64,000 nt of DNA from Rhizobium sp. 32-5/1 (GCF_029537235.1 NZ_CP120638.1:248001-312000); one strand, 5' to 3'; positions 51,170 to 62,570 are shown, numbered from the stretch's first letter. The notes: a model not told the origin generated them from the sequence alone. Translations and numbers: made by a program.

Positions 51170-53699
51170 TCACGCACCTCCGCGGGCAACGGCTGGGCCA
51201 GGTTGTCCGCCATCAGGAGCGCTGGGACGCAGCTTGAACAGGATGAGCAGTGGCCCGGCAACATAGATCGAGGAGAAGGTGCCGACTGCGACGCCAAACA
51301 GCATGGCGATGCTGAACGAGCGGATCAGCTCGCCACCGAAAAGGCACAGTGCCAGCAGCGCAAGCATCGTCGTTGCCCCGGTCAGGATCGTCCGCGACAG
51401 CGTCTGGTTGATCGCCGCATCGATGAGAATGGGCAAGGGCATGCGCGGATAGCGCTTCAGGTTTTCACGGATGCGGTCATAGACCACCACCGTGTCGTTC
51501 AGCGAGTAACCGACGACGGTCAAAAGGGCCGCGATGCTCGTGAGATTGAACTCCATGCCGGTCACCACGAAGAGACCGATGGTCAACAGAACGTCATGCA
51601 GCGTGGCAACGATTGCGCCGATGGCGAACTGCCATTCGAAACGGACCCAGATATAGACGAGAATGGCGAAAAGGAGGCAAGCACCCCGATCGTTGCCGCC
51701 CTAGTCAATTCGCCCGATACTGAAGGGCCGACGACTTCGACGCGCCGGAATTCATAGGCATCCTCCAGTTCCCCGCGAATGAGGATCACCGAGCTCTGCT
51801 CTGCATTTTCGCCACCATCGCGCGACGGTACACGGACAAGCACACCCTGCGGCCCGCCAACACTCTTGACCTCGACAGCCCCGAGATTGAGCCCGTTCAG
51901 ACGCTCAGTGATATCGGCGATGTCCGCCTCGCCTTCGCGGGCCGAGAGTTCAAGCACCGAACCGCCGGCAAAATCGATGCCGAGATTCATGCCGAGGGTC
52001 GCAAAGAGCAGCGTGGACACGACAGACAGAGCCGCCAAACCCGAAAAGACGTAGTTGCGGATCGCCATGAACCGGAAATCGAGCCGATCGAACACACCGG
52101 TGCGGATTCCGTCGGGCAGATGCACCGGTTTGCGACGCCTGACCCACTCCGACAGGATCACCCGGGTCAGCGTAAAGGCGGTGAACAGGGTCGTCACGAT
52201 ACCAATGGCAAGCGTCACCGCGAACCCACGCACAGTACCGGTGCCCAGGTAAAGCAGGATCACCGCGGCGATCAGCGTCGTGATATTGGCATCGACGATG
52301 GCCGCGAAGGCACGCGAGAAACCGAACTGGATTGCCTCCGACAGAGGACGCCCGCTGCGAACCTCGTCACGAATGCGCTCATAGATCAAAACGTTGGAAT
52401 CGACCGCCATGCCGATCGTCAGGATGATGCCGGCAACACCCGGCAGCGTCAGCGTCAGCCCGGTTGCCGAAAGCACGGCAACAATCATCACGACATTGAG
52501 GATGACCGCCAGATTGGCGACGAGGCCGAAGAAGCCGTAAAAGCCGAACATGAAAACCAGCACAAGCAGCGCGCCGATGGTGCCGGCGGTCAGGGCCGCG
52601 CTGATCGAATCGCTTCCAAGCCCCGTTCCGATCGTCCGCTCCTCGACAACAGTCAAAGCAACAGGAAGCGCACCGGAGTGAAGGAGAAGGGCCAGATCAT
52701 TAGCCCCCTCGGCGCTGAAATTGCCTGAGACCTGAACAGCGCCGCCGGTGATAGCCGTACGGATCAAGGGTGTCGAGATCACCTGTCCGTCGAGCAGGAT
52801 GGCAAGCGTTGTGCCGGCGTTCTGAGCCGTCACCTGCGCGAGGCGTTCCGCCCCGTCGGTATCCAGCGTGACATCGACGACCGATGCGTTTTCGGCGCCG
52901 AGCGTCGCCTTTGCAGCGGTGATGTCCCGGCTCGAGATGATCGGCTGTCTGCGCACGAGATAGCCGATCGGCGGATCATCGGCGGAATAGACGACCTGCG
53001 ACGCCGCCGGCGGCATGCCGTTGACAGCGTCCTCAACGCTCATCGACATGTCGATCGTGTGAAACGACAGATCACCGGCCTGGCTGAGAATATCCTTGAG
53101 CCGCTGCGGGTCCTGCAGCCCCGGGATCTGGACAACGATCCGATCGGCGCCCTGCCGTCGGACAACGGCGCGGGAAATGCCCATTTCGGCCAGACGGCGC
53201 TGTAGAACGGGGATCACAGTGCCAACCGTTTCAGACAGACGATAAGCCAGCCCTGCTTCGGTCAAGGTCAGCCGGATAAGGCCACCACCGGCGGGCGCCA
53301 GCGTGGCCTCAATGGTCTTGCTGTCGGTGCCGAGCGGTGCTGCCAGCGGCAAGAGTGCCTGCGTCGCAGCATCCACCGAGGCACTGTCACGAACACGGAC
53401 ATCAATGACGGAACCCGTTCCGGAAAGGCCGGTATAGGCAATGCCAGCGCTCCTAAGCCGACTGCCGACCTCGGATACCAGTGCCGAAAGCCGTATTTGT
53501 GAAACATCCTCCGGCTCCGCTTTAAGCATCAGCTGCGAGCCCCCTGAAGATCAAGGCCAAGCACGACCTGCTTCTTCGGCAGCCAGTCCGGAAGCCCGGC
53601 CAGGACCCTCTCCGAAACCACATTGGGTAGCGCTACGATCAGGCTGAGCAGGACGACCAGCCAGACGATGATGGTTTTCGAACGGGACAAATTGGGCAT
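51170..53699 (-). pseudogene. secDF: Fused protein translocase SecDF, frameshifted twice
   Basis: One chain with the SecD part (N-terminal helix, periplasmic P1 domain, DVTLDTDGAERLAQVTAQNA, GIILTIGMAVDSNVLIYERI) and the SecF part (GMNLGIDFAGGSVLELSARE, YSLNDTVVVYDRIRENLKRY). It pulls exported proteins across the membrane with proton motive force. A base is missing from the C5 run at 53540-53544, separating the first 50 codons, and from the A4 run at 51669-51672, separating the last 170. Corrected it is 843 aa, starting at ATG 53699 after GAGAG. The gene is essential or nearly so in such bacteria, which argues for sequencing error. Confidence 0.93.
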
Positions 53700-53882
53700 G
53701 AAGCTCTCGGCGTTTTCTTATTCAAAGTCGATCGGACAACGCCGATCGGCAGACCGCCAACCGACTATAGCGCCGCGTGCCCGTCCGGACGCATGAACGA
53801 CGCTATAGCACTTTGAATTGCCGCACAATTTCTCCTGAAGCGCCGATGGCGTCAGAAGCTGTTCGAGCAAACGGCGATGCCG

Positions 53883-54218
53883 CTATTCCTTGACGGGTTC
53901 GCCCTTGACGCGCACTTCCGATACGCCGCCACGCAGAACGCGGATTTTCACGCCTTCGGCGATTTCGACTTCGAGCTCGCTGTCGTCGACCACCTTCGTG
54001 ACCTTGCCGACGATACCGCCACCGGTAACGACTTGGTCACCGCGACGGATGTTCTTCAGCAGTTCTTCGCGGCGCTTCATGTTGGCGCGCTGCGGGCGGA
54101 TGATCAGGAAGTACATTACGACGAAGATCAGCAGGAACGGCAGGATCGACATGAGAATGTCTGCAGTGCCGCCACCGGCGACGGGAGCCGTTTGCGCAAA
54201 GGCCTCGGTAATGAACAT
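53883..54218 (-). CDS. yajC: Preprotein translocase subunit YajC
   Basis: 111 aa. One helix (DILMSILPFLLIFVVMYFLI) followed by IRPQRANMKRREELLKNIRR and GDQVVTGGGIVGKVTKVVDD. Works with SecDF; it lies upstream of secDF on the same strand as usual, with about 180 bp between. Confidence 0.95.
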   Translation of the reverse strand: MFITEAFAQTAPVAGGGTADILMSILPFLLIFVVMYFLIIRPQRANMKRREELLKNIRRGDQVVTGGGIVGKVTKVVDDSELEVEIAEGVKIRVLRGGVSEVRVKGEPVKE

Positions 54219-54463
54219 TGATCACTCCTTGAATAGTTTATCGACGGGCGGCGCCCGTGTTTCGGATCGCCGGAATATAAGAATAGCTGCCGCGATTGCA
54301 ACAACACGTGCATCCGGATCGGTTCCTCTGCCTCTTACACCAAATCTCCCGCCATAGAAGTCTTTTCTACCCGCTTGCCGGCCTTTTCCCTTGAGAACGT
54401 CCATGCTACCGCACAGGAAGAAACGCCCGAAAGATCAGTCGCCGCACGCCCAGGAACAGCACC

Positions 54464-55336
54464 ATGCAGGAAAGCAAGATCGACCTTCTCATTGCGGAAA
54501 TGCAGAAGCTGTCCGCTGCCATCGAGCGGATCGCCGGCCCTGCCCCGGCGGTCAACGACTGGAATGCCGCCGAATGCTTCGTCTGGGCCCCTGTTCGGCA
54601 GCACCTTCAGCCCGTTGCGCGCCCAAACCGGGTCGAACTCGACCTGATCCGCAGCGTCGATCATGTCCGCGACATCCTGTTCGACAACACACTGCGTTTT
54701 GCGAAGGGCTTTCCGGCCAACAATGTGCTTTTGTGGGGTGCGCGCGGCATGGGCAAGTCTTCCCTGGTCAAGGCCGTGCACGCCCGCATCATTCATGATA
54801 GCGGCGTTGCGATGAAACTCGTGGAAGTCCACCGCGAGGATATTGCGACGCTGCCGGTGCTGATGGACATCCTGAAATCGGCGCCGGTCCCGGTCGTCGT
54901 CTTCTGCGATGATCTTTCCTTCGATCATGACGACACGTCCTACAAGTCTCTGAAGGCGGTGCTGGATGGCGGCATCGAGGGCCGACCGGCCAATGTGTTA
55001 CTCTATGCCACCTCCAACCGCCGGCACCTCCTCCCGCGTGACATGATGGAAAACGAGCAATCCACCGCCATCAATCCGTCGGAGGCCGTCGAGGAGAAAG
55101 TCTCGCTGTCCGACCGGTTTGGGCTCTGGCTCGGGTTCTACAAATGCAGCCAGTCGGATTATCTTTCGATGATCGACAGCTATGCCGCCCATTTCGAACT
55201 GGAAACGGACACGGCCAGACTGCATGCCGAGGCGCTGGAGTGGGCCACGACCCGCGGCGCGCGATCCGGCCGCGTCGCCTGGCAGTTCATCCAGGATCTG
55301 GCCGGTCGAAAGCAGAAGCATATCGATACCTTGTAA
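54464..55336 (+). CDS. DUF815 family AAA ATPase
   Basis: 290 aa. Walker A GARGMGKSSLVKAV, Walker B VVVFCDDLSFDHDD, and ATSNRRHLLPRDMMENEQST (sensor-like). This matches the DUF815 set of predicted ATPases of unknown role. Divergent from yajC. A strong terminator follows at 55343-55364. Confidence 0.88.
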   Translation: MQESKIDLLIAEMQKLSAAIERIAGPAPAVNDWNAAECFVWAPVRQHLQPVARPNRVELDLIRSVDHVRDILFDNTLRFAKGFPANNVLLWGARGMGKSSLVKAVHARIIHDSGVAMKLVEVHREDIATLPVLMDILKSAPVPVVVFCDDLSFDHDDTSYKSLKAVLDGGIEGRPANVLLYATSNRRHLLPRDMMENEQSTAINPSEAVEEKVSLSDRFGLWLGFYKCSQSDYLSMIDSYAAHFELETDTARLHAEALEWATTRGARSGRVAWQFIQDLAGRKQKHIDTL

Positions 55337-55342
55337 ACGCAA

Positions 55343-55364
55343 AGAGCCCCGAAATCGGGGCTCT
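55343..55364. terminator. Bidirectional hairpin between the DUF815 and LysM/M23 genes
   Basis: AGAGCCCCGA and TCGGGGCTCT pair over an AA loop. It separates two convergent genes; T-rich flanks are weak. Confidence 0.75.
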
Positions 55365-55393
55365 CTATGCTTTTCGAACCGGATGCAAGCGTC

Positions 55394-56950
55394 CTATTCG
55401 AGGAATGTCGCCGGATTGACCGCGGTGGCGTTCTTGCGCACTTCAAAGTGGACCTGCGGCTGCGCTGCCGTACCGCTCATGCCGGATGCAGCAAGGGTCT
55501 GGCCACGCTGGATCTTCTGGCCACGCTGGACCTTCAGTTCCGATGCATTGCCGTAGACGGTAACCGTGCCGTCGTCATGGCGAACGAGAACCGCGTTGCC
55601 GAGTTCCTTCAGGCTGCTGCCGGAGTAGATGACCACGCCGTTTTCAGCGGCCTTGATCGGCGTGCCCTCGGGAACCGAGATATTGATACCATCGTTGCGA
55701 TTGCCTTCGACATTGGCGCCGTAGCCCGCAATGACCGCACCGCGTACCGGCCAGCGATATTTGCTGATCCCGGTCGCCTTGGGTGATTCTTCCGTGACAT
55801 CTCCCTTCGAGGCAACTTCCGTTACCGTCTCCTTGGCAACCGGCGGCTTGTACTCCGCAGGCTGGTTTTCCGCCGTCTTGTCGACCTTGGTCTGGACTTT
55901 CTTGGTCGGCACGGACGCCGTTACCACTTGGTCAGGGGTAGAGGTAGCGGCGCCGGGGATCTTCAACTGCTGACCGATGCGGATCGCGGCCGTCGTCAAA
56001 CCATTGGCGCGCTTCAGATCCTCGACAGGAACCTTGTTCGCCTTGGCAATTCGGTTGAGCGAATCGCCGGCCTTGACGGTGTAGGTTCCGTCCTTGCCGC
56101 CACCCTCACCCGGTGTGCCGAGCTTGCCGGACGCAATATCGGTCTTGTTATTACCCTTTTCGCGAGACTGCGACTGTCCGGGCAGGATCGCCACATCGCG
56201 ATCGTCGGACTGGCCGGGTGTATTTTTCTTCTTGTCGACATCGAGCGCAGCCGTGTCAGTCGCTGCAGCCTTCGCCGCACTCCCGCCAACACCGTAGGTC
56301 GGGATCAGGATCCGCTGGCCGGGCTCAGCATCGGACGACGACTTCATTCCATTGGCTTTCAGGATTTCCTTCTCCGGAACCCCGAAGCGCTTCGACAGCG
56401 TGGCCACCGTGTCGCCCTGACGCATCAGCACGGCCGGCGCATTTGCCGTGGACCAGCCGCCCTTGTTGCTGCCGGTCGTCACCGGGTCCGGCATGGTTTT
56501 CTGCGCGGCTTTCGTGGCATCACGCGTCGTTGGGAAAGCCTGATCCAACGGCTTTTCCTCAGCCCTCGCGGTCGACGTCGCCAGAGCGACCCGCTGCACG
56601 TTCATCGGCGTCGAGGCCGCACGGGCCCTCGAAACCGGTGTCGAGGCGGTGTTGAGATTGTCATAGGTCGGATCGACCTGCGTGTCCGGGAATGGCTGGT
56701 TCAGCGCCTGATCCCGCGAGCCATCGGCCTCTGCCGGCACGACTGCCATCTGGCTACCCTGCACGTCTCCTGCCGGGATCGGAATATTGTTTGACGGGAT
56801 CGAATTGGTCGTTATGCCGTCGGACTTGGAGAAAAGCCCTCCAAAGCGCGTCGCATCAGAACTGCAACCCGTTGCAGCGCTGGCCAGCAGAACCGCCGCA
56901 AAGAGACGGACAGCTGATTTTCCTACACTCGGCGATACTCTAAGACGCAT
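55394..56950 (-). CDS. LysM-M23 lipoprotein, NlpD/DipM-like amidase activator
   Basis: 518 aa. Lipoprotein leader (VRLFAAVLLASAATGCSSDA). Two LysM domains: residues about 195-235 (MRQGDTVATLSKRFGVPEKE) and 310-350 (YTVKAGDSLNRIAKANKVPV). C-terminal M23 domain from about 410 (YRWPVRGAVIAGYGANVEGN) in which the zinc ligands are lost: RNDGINIS in place of an HxGxD-type motif, and VHFEVRKN in place of HxH. Such degenerate forms (NlpD, EnvC, DipM) activate cell-wall amidases at division. ATG 56950 gives the lipoprotein leader. Confidence 0.85.
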   Translation of the reverse strand: MRLRVSPSVGKSAVRLFAAVLLASAATGCSSDATRFGGLFSKSDGITTNSIPSNNIPIPAGDVQGSQMAVVPAEADGSRDQALNQPFPDTQVDPTYDNLNTASTPVSRARAASTPMNVQRVALATSTARAEEKPLDQAFPTTRDATKAAQKTMPDPVTTGSNKGGWSTANAPAVLMRQGDTVATLSKRFGVPEKEILKANGMKSSSDAEPGQRILIPTYGVGGSAAKAAATDTAALDVDKKKNTPGQSDDRDVAILPGQSQSREKGNNKTDIASGKLGTPGEGGGKDGTYTVKAGDSLNRIAKANKVPVEDLKRANGLTTAAIRIGQQLKIPGAATSTPDQVVTASVPTKKVQTKVDKTAENQPAEYKPPVAKETVTEVASKGDVTEESPKATGISKYRWPVRGAVIAGYGANVEGNRNDGINISVPEGTPIKAAENGVVIYSGSSLKELGNAVLVRHDDGTVTVYGNASELKVQRGQKIQRGQTLAASGMSGTAAQPQVHFEVRKNATAVNPATFLE

Positions 56951-57136
56951 GACGCTAAACCTACTTGGAACGCAACTCACTGTAGGTCGATTAAAACGCA
57001 TTAGAGTTACCGCGCGGTTAAAACCGGGCAGGCAGGTTATATTTTGTCAGAAATTGATAACCATGATCAGCGCAACAAAGATTCATAGTGAGGACTTCAT
57101 TATGCCGGCAAACCGGTTGTAGCCGATCAAAAAGCT

Positions 57137-57793
57137 TCAAAAGTTTTCCTGATAAAATCTATCGATCTCGGAAATCTCGGCACGGACCTGCGAAACATCC
57201 TCGTAGCTGATATTGCCGGTATCCCACCCGAACATGTCGCCGGACACCCCGAAAACCGCCACTTCTGCTTGCGGCACTTCGGTATCGGCCTTGTTATCGT
57301 CCAGAAGTGCACTCACCAGCGTCTGGAACGGCAGCGCATTGTCCGTGCCGGTTTCATCGCTATACTCCTGTGATCGCAGCCCGGCGAGCGCAACGTCTCG
57401 AGTTCCGAAATAGCGCAGGCTGTTCTGGTCTTCCGGCCTCAGCGTATCGTAATATTCGATGAAAGCGCGGTAGTAGGCCTTGTGGTCGCCGGTCTCGCTG
57501 TATTTCCCGAACGCCTGATACTCGCGCGCGGCAAGCTGGGGCGAAAGCTTGTTGCCCCACTCATCCTGGGTAAGAGATGGCTGCTTCTCCTGCACGCGGC
57601 GTGTCTTGCTCAGAAACAGCAGCGCTTCTGCAGAAAGCGACACACGCATGGCAGGATCGTAACCACCGATATAGGAGGATTGCGGATTTCTGTCTTCCGG
57701 ATTGCCAGAAGAGCCCTGCACCACCGCCCGTCCGGCAAGATTGCTCAAGCTGTCGCCGGTGGCCGCTCCAGTCAGTCTGCTTGCGATCTGCAT
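57137..57793 (-). CDS. Hypothetical protein, 218 aa
   Basis: Not recognised. Starts MQIASRLTGAATGDSLSNLA; residues about 35-70 hold RVSLSAEALLFLSKTRRVQE, and the rest is acidic and helical (YYRAFIEYYDTLRPEDQNSL). No signal peptide or helix bundle. The ATG at 57793 is used; an upstream in-frame start at 57811 is possible. I considered flagellar-associated DUFs but have no motif for that. Confidence 0.65.
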   Translation of the reverse strand: MQIASRLTGAATGDSLSNLAGRAVVQGSSGNPEDRNPQSSYIGGYDPAMRVSLSAEALLFLSKTRRVQEKQPSLTQDEWGNKLSPQLAAREYQAFGKYSETGDHKAYYRAFIEYYDTLRPEDQNSLRYFGTRDVALAGLRSQEYSDETGTDNALPFQTLVSALLDDNKADTEVPQAEVAVFGVSGDMFGWDTGNISYEDVSQVRAEISEIDRFYQENF

Positions 57794-58128
57794 TTGCCGT
57801 CTCCGCCACACCGTGGCCTAGATTGGGAGCTGACAATGGAGGTTCAAATCGAGGGCCAGCTCTATGTATGACTTATTCGCCATACTTCGCTTATGCCCCG
57901 AGGCTTGCGCGAGGCTGACCAGCATTAACAGAAAATTAACCTTTTGATTTTGCGGCGATATTGCAGCAATCACATAAGAAGCTGTCGAAATTTCATGCTG
58001 CGACGCAGCAAGATTCACCCAAAGGAATCATATTGCGTGGACGAACGTCCAAAAATAGTGGCCTGAAGTCGACGACGTTCGCAGGGATGACACAGCGAAC
58101 TTTGGCGATCAGGTTAACCGCCACCTCG
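57794..58128. other. Intergenic with a 15-bp perfect palindrome
   Basis: 335 bp without a gene. TGCTGCG-A-CGCAGCA at 57996-58010 is a perfect 7-1-7 dyad. It may be an operator or a terminator for pcm, whose stop lies about 120 bp away. Confidence 0.45.
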
Positions 58129-58782
58129 TTATAGAAACGATGCGACCTGCGGCACGATCGGTAGGTACGGTGCCGTGAACAGGTCTTCCCGGTCGAACCT
58201 GCTTCCTGTGCGCGTAAGACGGACGATGCGGCATTCCGTTTCACTCATCATGATGGGAACGATGAGAATGCCGCCTGATACGAGATGATCGGAAAAGATG
58301 CGTGGCAGGCTGTTGAAGGCCGTTGTCACCAGGATACGGTCGAATGTCCCCTCGCCCGCCAGTCCGGCGCTACCGTCCGCCTGACGCACGATGACATTGC
58401 GGATGCCGGACTTTTCCAGATTCTTCTGCGCATTGGTGACAAGCGTCTTGTAGCGATCGATCGTCATCACGCGCTCGGCGATGCGTCCCATCACGGCGGC
58501 GGTAAAGCCGCTGCCGGTGCCGATTTCGAGGATGCGCTGTCCGGGCTTGATGTTGAGGCAATGCAGGAGACGAACGGCGAAGTCGAACCCCTCCATGAAG
58601 GCGCCGCACTCGAGCGGAATGAGGCGCTGCGAATAGGCTTCTTTCTCATAGGGCGCCGGCGCAAACAGGGTGCGCGGCGTCAGTTCAACTGCGTTCAGCA
58701 GTTCCTTGCTGGCTATGCCCTCGGCCCGCAGGCGCAGGACGAGCGCAGCAAAGCCTTCCTGCTCGATCAGGCGCGCGTTCAA
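58129..58782 (-). CDS. pcm: Protein-L-isoaspartate O-methyltransferase
   Basis: 217 aa repair enzyme with the SAM motif [18 protein letters not shown], the family start [20 protein letters not shown] and the post-motif [24 protein letters not shown] region. The TTG at 58782 overlaps the surE stop (TTGA) and gives the family's usual N terminus ([20 protein letters not shown]); no ATG fits. Cotranslated with surE. Confidence 0.9.
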   Translation of the reverse strand: MNARLIEQEGFAALVLRLRAEGIASKELLNAVELTPRTLFAPAPYEKEAYSQRLIPLECGAFMEGFDFAVRLLHCLNIKPGQRILEIGTGSGFTAAVMGRIAERVMTIDRYKTLVTNAQKNLEKSGIRNVIVRQADGSAGLAGEGTFDRILVTTAFNSLPRIFSDHLVSGGILIVPIMMSETECRIVRLTRTGSRFDREDLFTAPYLPIVPQVASFL

Positions 58783-59549
58783 TCGGCCGCTCCGTCCAGA
58801 AGCGCACGGGCCACCCGGTCCTGCACCGCATAGTCTGTCAGGTCGAGCTTCAGAGGAGTGACCGAAATCTTGTGTTCGCGAATGGCATGGATGTCGGTCC
58901 CGGCCCGGAAATCGCCGAAGCGCTCGCCGAAACGCAGCCAGAAATAGGGATTGCCGCGACCATCGGCGCGCTCGTCGATGGTCAGCCCGAAATCGAGCTT
59001 GCCCTGCGACGTCACCTCTGTCCCGGTCACGGCACCCGGCGCGCAATTCGGGAAATTGAGGTTGAGGAAGGTACCATCGGGCAGATCGAGCGTCATCAAC
59101 CGGGTCAGAAGCTTTGGCGCATGGGTTTCCACGACATCCCATGGAACCGGGTTGCCCGATGCGTGGCTGAAGGCTTGGCTGAGTGCGAAGGAGCGTATGC
59201 CCTGCAACGTACCTTCGATGGCGCCCGCGATCGTACCGGAATACGTAACGTCGTCGGCCATATTGGCGCCGACATTGACGCCGGAGAGGATCAGGTCCGG
59301 CTTCACGTCCAACACCTTGCGCACCGCCATGATGACGCAATCGGTCGGCGTGCCGCGCAGGGCAAAATGCTTCTCCGAAATCTGCCGCAGACGCAGCGGT
59401 TCCGACAGCGTCAGCGAATGGGCAAGGCCGCTCTGGTCGGTTTCCGGCGCCACCACCCAGACATCGTCCGACAGCGTCCGGGCGATCCGCTCCAGAACGG
59501 CAAGGCCCTCGGCATGGATGCCATCATCATTGGTCAGTAGAATCCGCAT
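58779..59549 (-). CDS. surE: 5'/3'-nucleotidase SurE
   Basis: 256 aa. The Asp-Asp metal site [47 protein letters not shown] and [20 protein letters not shown] are all present. ATG 59549 ([10 protein letters not shown]) is the family's standard start; five in-frame codons upstream contain another ATG. Upstream neighbour serS, downstream pcm. Confidence 0.95.
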   Translation of the reverse strand: MRILLTNDDGIHAEGLAVLERIARTLSDDVWVVAPETDQSGLAHSLTLSEPLRLRQISEKHFALRGTPTDCVIMAVRKVLDVKPDLILSGVNVGANMADDVTYSGTIAGAIEGTLQGIRSFALSQAFSHASGNPVPWDVVETHAPKLLTRLMTLDLPDGTFLNLNFPNCAPGAVTGTEVTSQGKLDFGLTIDERADGRGNPYFWLRFGERFGDFRAGTDIHAIREHKISVTPLKLDLTDYAVQDRVARALLDGAAD

Positions 59550-59574
59550 CATACCCCCTGCCGGCAAGCAGGCT

Positions 59575-60995
59575 TCAGCCGGCCTTCTCGATTTTCGTCA
59601 GTCCACCCATATAGGGCAGCAGCACTTCCGGAACGGTGATCGAGCCATCCTCGTTCAAATAATTCTCGATGACGGCAATCAGCGCCCGACCGACGGCCGT
59701 GCCCGAACCATTCAGCGTGTGAACGAATTTCAGGTTCTTGTCGTCCCTGACACGGTAGCGCGCATTCATGCGCCGGCCTTGGAAATCACCGCAGACCGAG
59801 CAGGATGAAATTTCGCGGAAACTGTCCTGCCCCGGCAGCCAGACCTCGAGATCATAGGTCTTGCGCGCGCCAAAACCCATGTCGCCGGTGCAGAGCGTCA
59901 TAACGCGGTAGTGCAGACCGAGGCGCTTCAGCACTTCCTCGGCGCAAGCCGTCATACGTTCATGTTCGTTGATCGAATTTTCGGCATCGGTGATCGAAAC
60001 CAGTTCCACCTTGTTGAACTGGTGCTGGCGCAGCATGCCACGCGTGTCGCGGCCGGCCGAGCCCGCTTCCGACCGGAAGCAAGGGGTCAGCGCCGTGAAC
60101 CGCAGCGGTAGCTTTTCCGCATCCAGAATCTGTTCCCGGACCATATTGGTCAGCGGAACTTCGGCCGTCGGGATCAGCCAATAGTCTTCCCGTGTCGGAG
60201 CGCGTTCATAAATGTCGGAGATAACAGCGTTCAACGCCTTTTCACCGGCGCGGATGGCTTCGATGTCCGATGGTGTCCCGAATTCCGCGATGACATTGTC
60301 CGTCTGCTTCTGACGACCGGTCATAGACGCTCCGATGAAAAGGTCTTCACCGAATTTCGGAAGCTGCCCTGTCCCGAACATGGCCTGATCCCGAACCAAA
60401 AGTGGCGGCTGGACTTCCGTGTATCCGTGCTCGCTTGTGTGCAAATCGAGCATGAACTGACCGAGTGCGCGCTCCAGTCGAGCCAACGGCCCTTTCAATA
60501 TGGTAAAGCGGGAGCCTGAGATGCGGGCAGCCCCTTCAAAGTCCATCCAGCCGAGCGCCTCGCCAATCTCGAAATGCTCCTTCGGCTGATGGTTCCACCC
60601 GGGCTTCTGTCCGTGTGTGAGCTTGACGACATTGCCGCTTTCATCGCGACCGACCGGCACATCTTCGAGCGGAATGTTGGGAATGCGAGACAAGGCGTCG
60701 GCAAGGTCGGCATCGGCCTTGCGGCTGTCATCCTCCACCGAGGTCATGACATTCTTCAGCTCTGCGACTTCCGCCTTCAGGCTGTCGGCCAGCGCGCTAT
60801 TCTTGGCGGCCATCGCGGCGCCGATCTCCTTGAGGCCGCGTTGCGGCGCGACTGCATATCCTGCAGCGACTGCACGAGCCCGCGGCGGCGCTCGTCCAGC
60901 GCGATCAGGGAAGCAGACAGCGGCTCAGCGCCACGCTTTGCAAGGGCGGCATCCAGTGCCTCGGCATTGTCGCGGATCCATCGGATATCAAGCAT
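59575..60995 (-). pseudogene. serS: Serine--tRNA ligase, frameshifted
   Basis: Class II synthetase charging tRNA-Ser. N-terminal coiled-coil arm ([20 protein letters not shown]), then the catalytic domain with motif 2 [20 protein letters not shown] and motif 3 [21 protein letters not shown] base is lost near 60830 (AA for AAA), breaking the arm. Corrected length is 473 aa, longer than the 425-430 usual for bacteria, because the segment between GEDLF and [13 protein letters not shown] has about 38 extra residues ([20 protein letters not shown] onward). The gene is essential, so the frameshift is almost certainly an error. Confidence 0.92.
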
Positions 60996-61088
60996 GTTCG
61001 TTCCAGCTTTTGTTCTAGGCCAGCTATTGTTTTATGCGGACTTCGTCTAGCGCGAGACCGTCCCGAAAGGCAGACGCATGCCAAACAA

Positions 61089-61906
61089 TCAGCCGGCATT
61101 TTCCTTGGCATCAGCAGCTTCCCGGGCCAGCGTATCGCGAGCCCGCTGGCGCTCGATGAGTCGGGCCGTGTAGATTGAAATCTCGTAGAGAAGGATAGCC
61201 GGCAGGGCAAGACCGATCTGGGAGATCGGATCTGGCGGCGTCAGGATCGCGGCGGCCACAAACGCGATCACGATCGCATATTTCCGCTTTTCCTCAGCCC
61301 GTCCGAAGTCACGAAGCCAACCCGCGCCAGAAGCGTGGTGATGACAGGCAGCTGGAACACCAGACCGAAAGCGAAGATCAGCGACATGATCAGGCTCAGA
61401 TATTCCGAGACTTTCGGCAGCAGCTGAATCGACACTTGCCCCTCGCCGCCGTCCTGCTGCATGGCAAGGAAGAACCACATGACCATCGGCGTGAAGAAGA
61501 AATAAACGAGGCAACCGCCCAGGATGAACAGCAGGGGCGACGCGATCAGGAACGGCAGGAAAGCCGCGCGCTCGTTCTTGTAGAGACCAGGCGCCACGAA
61601 CTTGTAGACTTGCGAGGCAATAACCGGAAACGCGATGACCAGCGCACTGAACATCGCAACCTTCACCTGCGTGAAGAAGAATTCCTGCGGCGCAGTATAA
61701 ATCAGTTCCACGGATTGATCAGCAAGGCCCGCCCATTCGACTGCCCATTTGAAGGGCTGAACGAGGACATTGAAGATACCCTTGGCGAAATAGAAACTGA
61801 CGAGAAAGGCTACGAAAAATGCGCCAACCGCCCACATCAGGCGTGAGCGGAGTTCGATCAGATGCTCCATCAGCGGCTGGGGCTTGTCTTCGATTTCGCC
61901 GCTCAT
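61089..61906 (-). pseudogene. tatC: Sec-independent translocase subunit TatC, frameshifted
   Basis: Six-helix receptor of the twin-arginine system. Seen: LIELRSRLMWAVGAFFVAFL, FFTQVKVAMFSALVIAFPVI, FVAPGLYKNERAAFLPFLIA and FGLVFQLPVITTLLARVGFV, all conserved. The frame breaks in a run of four T on the + strand (61288-61291); one more gives KRKYAIVIAFVAAAILTPPD and a C terminus at 61089, total 272 aa. ATG overlaps the tatB stop by three bases. Confidence 0.92.
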
Positions 61907-62570
61907 GCTTCACCCTTGCTTTTCGTCTTCACCGCCGCCTTGCGGGGCTTTGGCTTTTCCGGATCGGCGACCACGGCTGCGGTATTTTTGAGGCAGCTTT
62001 CGCTGTCTTCGCCGCCTTCACCGCGACAACCGGTTCGGTCGGCACGGTTGCAACGTCCGCTTTCGGCTTGGTTACGCGCTTGGGCTTTTCAACCTCTTTT
62101 TCGGCGGCGGCACGCTTCGACTGCCGCGTCGCGGAGGCGATCGCCGCCGCTGCAACGGTATCGATGGCCGGGGCCGTGTCGATAGCCGGTGTCGGTGCGA
62201 CAACCTCGGTTGCGGTGTCCGAGGACGATTCCACCGCAGGCGTTGCGGGTTTCGCCGGCGTCACTGTCGCTTTTTGAAGATCGGCCTTGATGTCGTTACC
62301 CATCTGGCGAAGCGGGTTCATCGCTTCACGCAGGCTATGCGCCGGATTGAGCTTTTGCGCATCGCTGAGGGTCTTGCGGACATCGTCGAGGTCCGCCTCC
62401 TTGAGGGCTTCGTCAAATTGCTGGCGAAAATCCGAAGCCATGCCACGGAACTTCGTCATCATCTTGCCGAATGTGCGAAGCATGGGCGGAAGATCCTTGG
62501 GACCCACGACCACGATCAGAACGATGGCTATGACGACCAATTCGGTCCAGCCGATATCAAGCATGCTCAA
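61903..62570 (-). CDS. tatB: Sec-independent translocase subunit TatB
   Basis: N-terminal helix and hinge (MLDIGWTELVVIAIVLIVVV, GPKDLPPMLRTFGKMMTKFR), then an amphipathic helix and a long Ala/Pro/Val-rich tail. As written it stops at 61929; restoring one base in the T5 run at 61985-61989 gives a Lys/Ala tail ending in TGA that overlaps the tatC ATG, 222 aa. Operon order tatA-tatB-tatC. Confidence 0.92.
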
